Positions 58,193-64,000 of a stretch of 64,000 nucleotides of DNA are shown here, one piece after another. Source of the DNA: Panicum virgatum (taxonomy: Eukaryota; Streptophyta; Magnoliopsida; Poales; Poaceae); assembly GCF_016808335.1 (NCBI RefSeq), contig NC_053146.1, positions 6,921,015-6,985,014 of the forward strand. The letters are read 5' to 3'. A program made the translations under genes and the position numbers. Within the stretch, counting starts at the first letter, position 1, and each line of letters begins with the position of its first letter. The notes under the pieces are model-generated. The model ran no database searches. It was not told the origin of the DNA and saw only the letters and a list, made by a program, of their open reading frames with translations.

Positions 58193-58428
58193 TGTTGACG
58201 CCGTTTTTGGCACGCGTCAAAGAGAAATAATAAAAGGAAGGAAATGCCAGTTTGAGGAACGGCGGTGGTGCGTGGCGAGAAGGATTGGCTATGATTTGTT
58301 ACCGATTAGGAGTCCCGGCGGTCAGCGGAAAGATCAGATTGGTCATATCTTGAACAGCGTCGGGTTGGAAGGCAGTATCTTTATTTATCGGAGATAGTCT
58401 TTTAGTTAGAAATTGTACTTTGTCATAA
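58193..58428 (+). repeat. Right LTR of the Tat-like element, truncated
   Basis: About 236 bp match the start of the left LTR closely. Similarity stops after ACTTTGTCATAAT. The rest, including any TSD, is missing, so the boundary is a deletion or recombination point. Confidence 0.85.
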
Positions 58429-59390
58429 TATGCCGGAGCCGGAACCGGAAGCCCACATGAGGGCTAGGAGGGCGGCGGTAGGGCTGCTTCAGCCAGCTCA
58501 GGCGGAGACCCGGCCAAAGCCACGATGTGCGGCGCGGTGGGGCGTTGTGGGCGTCGGGCGTGGTGGCAGGGTGACGGTGCGGGAGTTGGATGGTGCGGAT
58601 CCGGTGTCCCCACGCCTAGATCTGTCGTCTCTGCTCCGTCTCCGGCGTGCGACGGCGCCCTAGGAGGACGGCGGCGCGGAGGAGGTGCCTCGTGTGGGGC
58701 TTGGTTCTTTCAGCTTGGCGGCATGGGCAGCAGGAGCTCCTAGGCTGTGGCGGCACCGGCCAGGGCTCCTCCGGCGTGAGGTGGTGGCGGCGGTCTACTC
58801 CGTCCTCGCCTTCCTCGGCATGGTGGCAGCGGCGGCGGCGGTGGCCTAGGCCAAATTCGGCGCCTGGGTGGCCGGATTCGGCGCCCCTGCGCAGGGATGG
58901 CACCCACAGTGATGGCCATGGTGCCAGTTGGGGGCATAGGATCTTCGGCTCTAGCGACCAGATCTAGTGCTCTCTGGGCTGGGGGCGGCGCTCACAAGTG
59001 TTGGGCCGGTGGCTAGCCGGAGCAATGTGGGTGCGTGAATGGCGGCGGCGACTTCGCCCAGGGGCCGTCGGTCATCGTACTTTGCCTCTGGTTTGCCTCG
59101 TGGTGTGTAGGTTCTCGGACGAAAGTCTAACTTGTGCCGGTGACGATGGTGCCATGGGTATCATTTTTCTTCCTGGAGACGTCATCGTGAGGACCTTAAT
59201 CTGTTGGGACATCTAGGTGAAAACCAAAGAACAGACTCACTGGTTCGGGCAGCGGCAGCATCATAATGTTGCTCTCCTCTTGAGGCGTCGTCTTGGAGTC
59301 CTTAATTGCAACACCACGGTTGGCTTCGAGCAATGATAGTGCCTGATTCGTTGGCGTGGTAGAATCGACTCAGTGCGGTTTCTAGTGCAG
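58429..59390. other. GC-rich segment without a supported gene
   Basis: It follows the truncated LTR. Short ORFs overlap in all frames and none gives a recognisable protein. Composition and GGTGACGATGG/GGCGTCG-type motifs recall 5' regions of grass non-LTR elements. I cannot prove a family. Confidence 0.35.
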
Positions 59391-59391
59391 C

Positions 59392-59527
59392 TACAAAAAA
59401 CCAGAAGACTACACGAGTACTTAGTGCCCAAGTTTTTTAGATTACAAAAAACCAGAAGACTACACGAGTACTTAGACTCCAAAAAACCAGAAGACTACAC
59501 GAGTACAAAAAATCAGAAGACTACACA
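59392..59527. repeat. Four copies of AAAAAACCAGAAGACTACAC
   Basis: Copies start near 59395, 59445, 59480 and 59506. The first three continue into GAGTAC and the first two also into TTAG. Spacings of 50, 35 and 26 bp show irregular duplication of an A-rich junction. Confidence 0.9.
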
Positions 59528-59539
59528 TGTGAATGTTCA

Positions 59540-60590
59540 AGACCGGGATTCTCCCTTAATCTAAAAAAAATTGTGAGCCTGCCCAAGTCTGTGATCATCA
59601 GGTCGGAGTGTTAGTGCCCCCAAGCTTGTGACAATCAGGTACTATAATGTGTAAAATATCATGGCATAGAGTTGGTAAGCTTTCAGTCCACTAAACCAAC
59701 CTGAGCCTTAACGTTGGTAGCATAGAATATGAAGTATAGGACTGTGCAGCTTCCTGTGTTAGGGGCTAGACATTTTGTCGAACACCTTGGATGCAGTGGA
59801 GCCACGCTGGTCGTTGGCAAAGGGCTTTGCAGCTTTGGAGGCATGGAGCAGCCGCTGGAGGTCATAGATGAAGCTACTGCTTCTGCCGGCATTGCTTTGA
59901 CCTGCAGCCATGGAAGCTACTCTCCGAAGTGACCTCCGTCGCTGCATTCCGGGGAGGGGGGCAGCACACAGACGTTCATACGCATGGAATGCTGCATTGG
60001 ACATGGCTCAAGCGCTACACACCTTGAAGTAGAGGGGGTGGTAGGGGAGAAGAGGAGAAGAGAGGGAGGTGGCTGGCTGCGGCATCACCAGCAGCACACC
60101 CGCTGCTGAATTGGAAGCCACGTGAGGTGGGGGACGATGCGCGGCCGTGGCAAGGGGGAAAGGAGTCGGGACCGGCGGACGAGGTCAGTGGACCAGCACA
60201 CCCGGCTCGGGCAAAAGTGAGAAACCAATTAGCCCCGTACAAACCCGTATCAGACAGTCTGCGTCACGAATTGGGTGGATCATATGGTTATCGAGTTAAC
60301 GAGCGACGTGGCCCGATTCTCCGCCCTTGTTTCCATCCAAATTTCATGTTAAGGAGAGGAGATGCTATAGTCTGTACACACAAAGGATATTCAATTTTGT
60401 CTTAATTTCAAAAAAACATGCCTGTGCATGAGGATACTCATAAATCATAGTACTAGCACTATTATATCCCGCATAATTCAAACTATCACCCTATTGTTTA
60501 ATGTCATACTCATGTGACAGTGTCTTCTGACACAACAATACTGCATGTCTGCATCCAGACAGAAGTGCATCATGAACATGGGAGCTGACC
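59540..60590. other. No supported gene; flank of the SPD1-like gene
   Basis: Low-information sequence. A minus-strand open frame at 59759-60004 ends ...ASKVFDKMSSP, faintly like a pentatricopeptide-repeat protein, but it is short and unsupported. A GA-rich tract lies at 60030-60075. From about 60590 leftward-reading 3' UTR of the next gene is expected. Confidence 0.4.
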
Positions 60591-60794
60591 CGACCCGGCT
60601 TAGACACCGGAAATGGCATGGATTTTATTCCAGGAAACGAATGGAAGGCAATCGCAGTTAGCTTTGCTCTTTCGATTCTTCAACTTTCAACACTATTTAC
60701 AACACTGCACAAGGCTGAACAATAAGAGCAATGACAGGCGCGAGGAATGATGTACATTTTGGACAATGGTGATCAGAGAGTCAATCTAGGCGGG

Positions 60795-63700
60795 TCACTT
60801 TGGCAGAAAGGGCAGCCGAGAAAAACTTGAGCCGCCACCGTTCTCACTGACGATCAAATCTGATCCAGTTTGCTTAGTGGGCTTTAACCCTCGACTGTCT
60901 TTACTAGAACTCTTCTTGGTTATTTTCACTGGGAGGATCTGTAACCTCGAATTGGAGTCAGTTCCGAAGGTTTCAGCAAGCAGCTGGTAGCTCTCAACAA
61001 GCTCCAGTTGCCGAGCAACTATTTCTGAACATCTTGGGAGGAGTTCAACTGGCTCCCCACCTGGAATTACAATGTACTCGATTGCAAGCCGGGCCTCCTG
61101 CATGTGTATAGAGAGTAGAATGTTATTATTTTAGTGTTTAGAAGCTTCAACTTCCATGAACTGGATAAAAAAATATCAGATACATACTTTTTATTATTAA
61201 TGTATTAGTAGAGTATCAGAATAAAGAAGTAATACTTCAGTGACAGCATGTACAAACCATTCTCATTATGGAAATAGAATAGGTAGTATGAGTAAAGATG
61301 AAATGAGAAAATAATGTTCAATCAGGATGGGAGGTCATATTACTTCCACAGGACAATCAATTTAAATTGGAACCTAATATTATTTAAGTTATCTTCAGAA
61401 GCAATCATGTGGTGAAGTGGTTACCTCCAACGCATCAATTTCCTCCAACGATGGCTTACGTTTCGGAGCATCATCCTCAATCTCTATCTCCCCCTCCATA
61501 ACCTTAGGTTGCTTATGTGATGGTGAACTGTCCCTTCCAACAATCATTCTGACAGCCTTTACTATCTGGGCCATCGTATTAGACTGCCATATATAATAAA
61601 AACAGAAGTCTGTTAATACAAGAACAGTCAGGATAGATAGAACAAAATGAGTGGACCATGCTATGACCTTAACGACAAATATGGGAAGCTTGTGGTATTT
61701 GGCAACATTGTGAATCCAAGGATTCTGCTTCATTTCAGAACTTGATGCAAGAATCACATCAGCTGCTCCAATGTCATCTGTTACATCTAATTCAACATCA
61801 AAACCCATCACAATTGCCACTTGCAATATATCAGCTTCTGAAATCTGGAAGCAGGGAAAAGAAATATCATGAGCATTTTGATTCTCAGCTGCATTATAAT
61901 TACATTATTAAAATACTGCATGATTTGTCCAAGAAAAATACTATAGATTCATGAACTTGACCAGTATCAAGGCCATTCAGGTAATATCAAGTGTTGAGGA
62001 ATACAACAAAAGTAAAGCCAACAACCCATGTGTTCCATCTCATCTCTTACCTGGTATGTGTATACACGGACTAGAGACTTTCCAGGCACAGATTTCTTGC
62101 CTTTTGGTTTCCTTGAAATAACAAAATCGTCACCAAAGTTATCATCCGATGGCATACTCTTGCTTTTTGTTTGCCTGGAGGGAACGAATTCATCTCTGAA
62201 GTTGCCTTCAGATGACATTGTTCTGGTGACCAATTGTTGCTGATATAATGGCAATTGTTCTATTTCATATTCTCTATCAGGTATCACCAACGGCATTTCT
62301 GACTCGGTAGACTTATTACGCATCTTGCGAGCTTCAAACTTAGGAGGTTTCCCTGTACCAGGGGATAAACATAAAGTGAATTGAAGGACACACACAAGAG
62401 GAAAGAAGAAATATAACCTCAGATCTTTGGAGGCCAAAAGATTTTTGAATCCTTCTAATTCAGGCAATGACCCAGGAGGTTTAATTGCTAAATAATTGAG
62501 CAGTTACCTGCAAGAATAGCATCCACTGTAGTTTCTAACTTGTGGTGGACTCGGCATTCAGTCTTCGATATTATCTCAACAGCGCATGAAAATGTTGGGG
62601 GGGCTTTTCTCTCAAGAATAGTCTTCTGGACTTTCCTCCTTTTTGCTTCCTCATCACCAAGAGTCACACTCTACATAAGAAACTTAAGATTATTACTTCC
62701 ACTAACAGAATATCCAAGTCATTTTAACAGTTGAAATAGGGTAAAATGTTAGAAGGTTTCACATCTAAAATATGATATAGACAAATTTGAATAAAAAGTA
62801 GATATACTGGGATCATCATGGTTTAGAATCTAAACCTGCACTAAATGTGCCATGCCAAGCTACATCACTAACTGATTGACTATTGCCCTTTAATGACCAT
62901 CAGAAAGATGCTAAGTTTCAACAGCATAAAAATCAATTCAGTAAACAGGAAGAAATGCACCTCAATCCCACCAACGAGCATTTGCAAGCAAGGGTTTTTA
63001 ATTATGCTCTCAATTGTCACCCCATGAGCAGTTCCGACTAATTGAACACCTCTCTGAGCAATGGTGCTAGCTGCGATAGCTTCAAGTTCTGTACCAATCT
63101 CATCAATAACAATGACTTCCGGCATGTGATTTTCAACAGCTTCAATCATTACCTATAGAAAACAAAGTTTCCTTTCTGTCACTACACTCACTATAGTGAA
63201 GCATTTAAGAAAATGATCAAGACAATTCCTCATGGAAAATATGGAATTGTATCAAAGAACAACTCCGAGAACCTACATTATGCTGCATGGTAACTTTGGG
63301 AACTTGCATTCTCCTAGCACGTCCAATGCCAGAGTGAGGTACATCACCATCACCTCCTATTTCATTAGATGTATCCACTATAACCACACGTTTCTTACCT
63401 TCGTCTGCCAATATTCTAGCTATTTCCCTGTATTATTGAAAGCATCATCAGCAACAGATTACAACATTAATCAAATTATCATTGATCTTCTAAATTACCA
63501 TAACAAATTAATACATATGGCTGTCATTACATGGAACCATCTGCTGATCTAGAGAAGCAAAATGCATATTAGGTGATGTACCTGATCAGAGTAGTTTTCC
63601 CAACTCCAGGAGGTCCAATCACCAATATTGAACCACCGCTCACCACCAGATCACGGATCATCTCAGCACTACCAGATATAGCTCGACCGACACGGCAAGT

Positions 63701-63796
63701 CAGACCTATTATCTGTGACTTCCGGTTCCGGATAGCACTGATCCGGTGCAACGAGTGGTTGATCCCGGATCGGTTGTCCTCAGAGAAGTCGCCCAC
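60795..63796 (-). CDS. SPD1: SPD1/Ycf45-like P-loop ATPase with R3H-like C-terminus (3' part)
   Basis: Eight exons read leftward: 63582-63796, 63277-63427, 62961-63152, 62508-62670, 62051-62352, 61668-61844, 61425-61583, 60795-61097. All have GT-AG introns and matching phases, giving about 550 residues without a stop. The first exon has Walker [10 protein letters not shown] after [10 protein letters not shown]. The third has Walker [10 protein letters not shown] and GTAHG. Then come a variable Ser/Lys-rich region and a last exon with an R3H-like fold ([21 protein letters not shown]). The family is SpoIIIAA-like ATPases, including algal Ycf45 and Arabidopsis SEEDLING PLASTID DEVELOPMENT1, needed for chloroplast formation in seedlings. 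Plastid targeting cannot be checked because the N-terminus lies beyond 64000. 63797-64000 appears to be intron. Confidence 0.85.
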
Positions 63797-64000
63797 CTGT
63801 GAACAAACACAAACAATCCAACTGAGCAAAGCAACATCTCCACAACCAAAGGAATCCACAATATCAGGCTCAAAGCTACTTCGTGCAGATAGGGAATTTT
63901 CAATTATGAGATGGCAATATAGCACGCATCATGATCAACCGTTCATCACTAAGGAGCAGCTAGTCCATTTTCAAGACAGTGGCAGTTACTTATGAGTTAT

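Larger units (their letters stand above)
23227..58428 (+). mobile_element. Non-autonomous Tat-like gypsy element, outer member of the nest
   Basis: The left LTR is 23227-25345 and the right LTR starts at 58193 and is cut at about 58428. The PBS is at 25353, gag and protease on the plus strand, an antisense plant-mobile-domain gene at 53194-57876, and a PPT just before 58193. With nested insertions removed, the interior is about 7.2 kb. No RT, RNase H or integrase is present: only 190 bp separates the protease ORF from the antisense gene. The antisense gene between pol and the 3' LTR is the mark of Tat-lineage elements, hence the assignment. Replication would need enzymes in trans. Confidence 0.8.

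Noticed and set aside
59759..60004. Pentatricopeptide-repeat gene fragment
   Set aside because: Only ASKVFDKMSSP resembles the family. There are no repeated 35-residue units and no longer frame.
62600..62625. Frameshift in the SPD1-like gene at a run of C
   Set aside because: Counting the run as seven C gives [13 protein letters not shown] in frame, so the exon is intact.

Overview
Grass (Poaceae) nuclear DNA. The case rests on two plant genes with plant introns (a CYP71-clan P450 and an SPD1/Ycf45-like ATPase) set in a dense landscape of grass-type transposons: Tekay chromovirus, Athila, Tat-like, SIRE-like copia LTRs, CACTA, hAT and L1 LINEs. The GCGGACnGTCCGC palindromes of one LTR recall panicoid grasses, but the species cannot be read with confidence. 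There is no prokaryotic, organellar or CRISPR content.

Layout. 1-5.3 kb: remnants of a Tekay-like element read on the minus strand, with PPT and PBS but a non-coding interior. 5.3-6.4 kb: a GC-rich plus-strand LTR-like remnant. 6.4-11.2 kb: an L1 LINE (endonuclease then RT, plus strand), interrupted by a 756-bp hAT element and by a second L1 in antisense, each with a target site duplication (TSD). 11.2-15.4 kb and perhaps to 18 kb: a CACTA element without a TNP2 transposase, carrying a minus-strand gene that joins a PF03004-like domain to an Ulp1-like peptidase. 18.9-20.6 kb: an apparently intact two-exon P450 gene. 21.5-21.7 kb: the orphan promoter and first codons of a lost tandem copy of that gene.

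23.2-58.4 kb is one large nest. The outermost member is a non-autonomous Tat-like gypsy element with gag and protease plus an antisense, intron-containing plant-mobile-domain gene. Its left LTR holds a CACTA element (TSD TAA). A 24-kb Tekay chromovirus split the 8th and 9th codons of its gag (TSD AAAAC). That chromovirus's upstream ORF was in turn split by an Athila element (TSD AGCTG), whose right LTR carries a SIRE-like solo LTR. Another solo LTR (TSD CCTTG) interrupts the antisense gene. All retroelement genes carry stops and frameshifts, many of them CAG-to-TAG.

58.4-60.6 kb is GC-rich or low-information sequence with a four-copy short repeat. 60.8-63.8 kb holds the last eight exons, minus strand, of an SPD1/Ycf45-like P-loop ATPase with a C-terminal R3H-like region; its 5' end lies beyond the window. 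The P450 and the SPD1-like gene are the only clear host genes and appear unrelated in function; the rest is layered transposon history.
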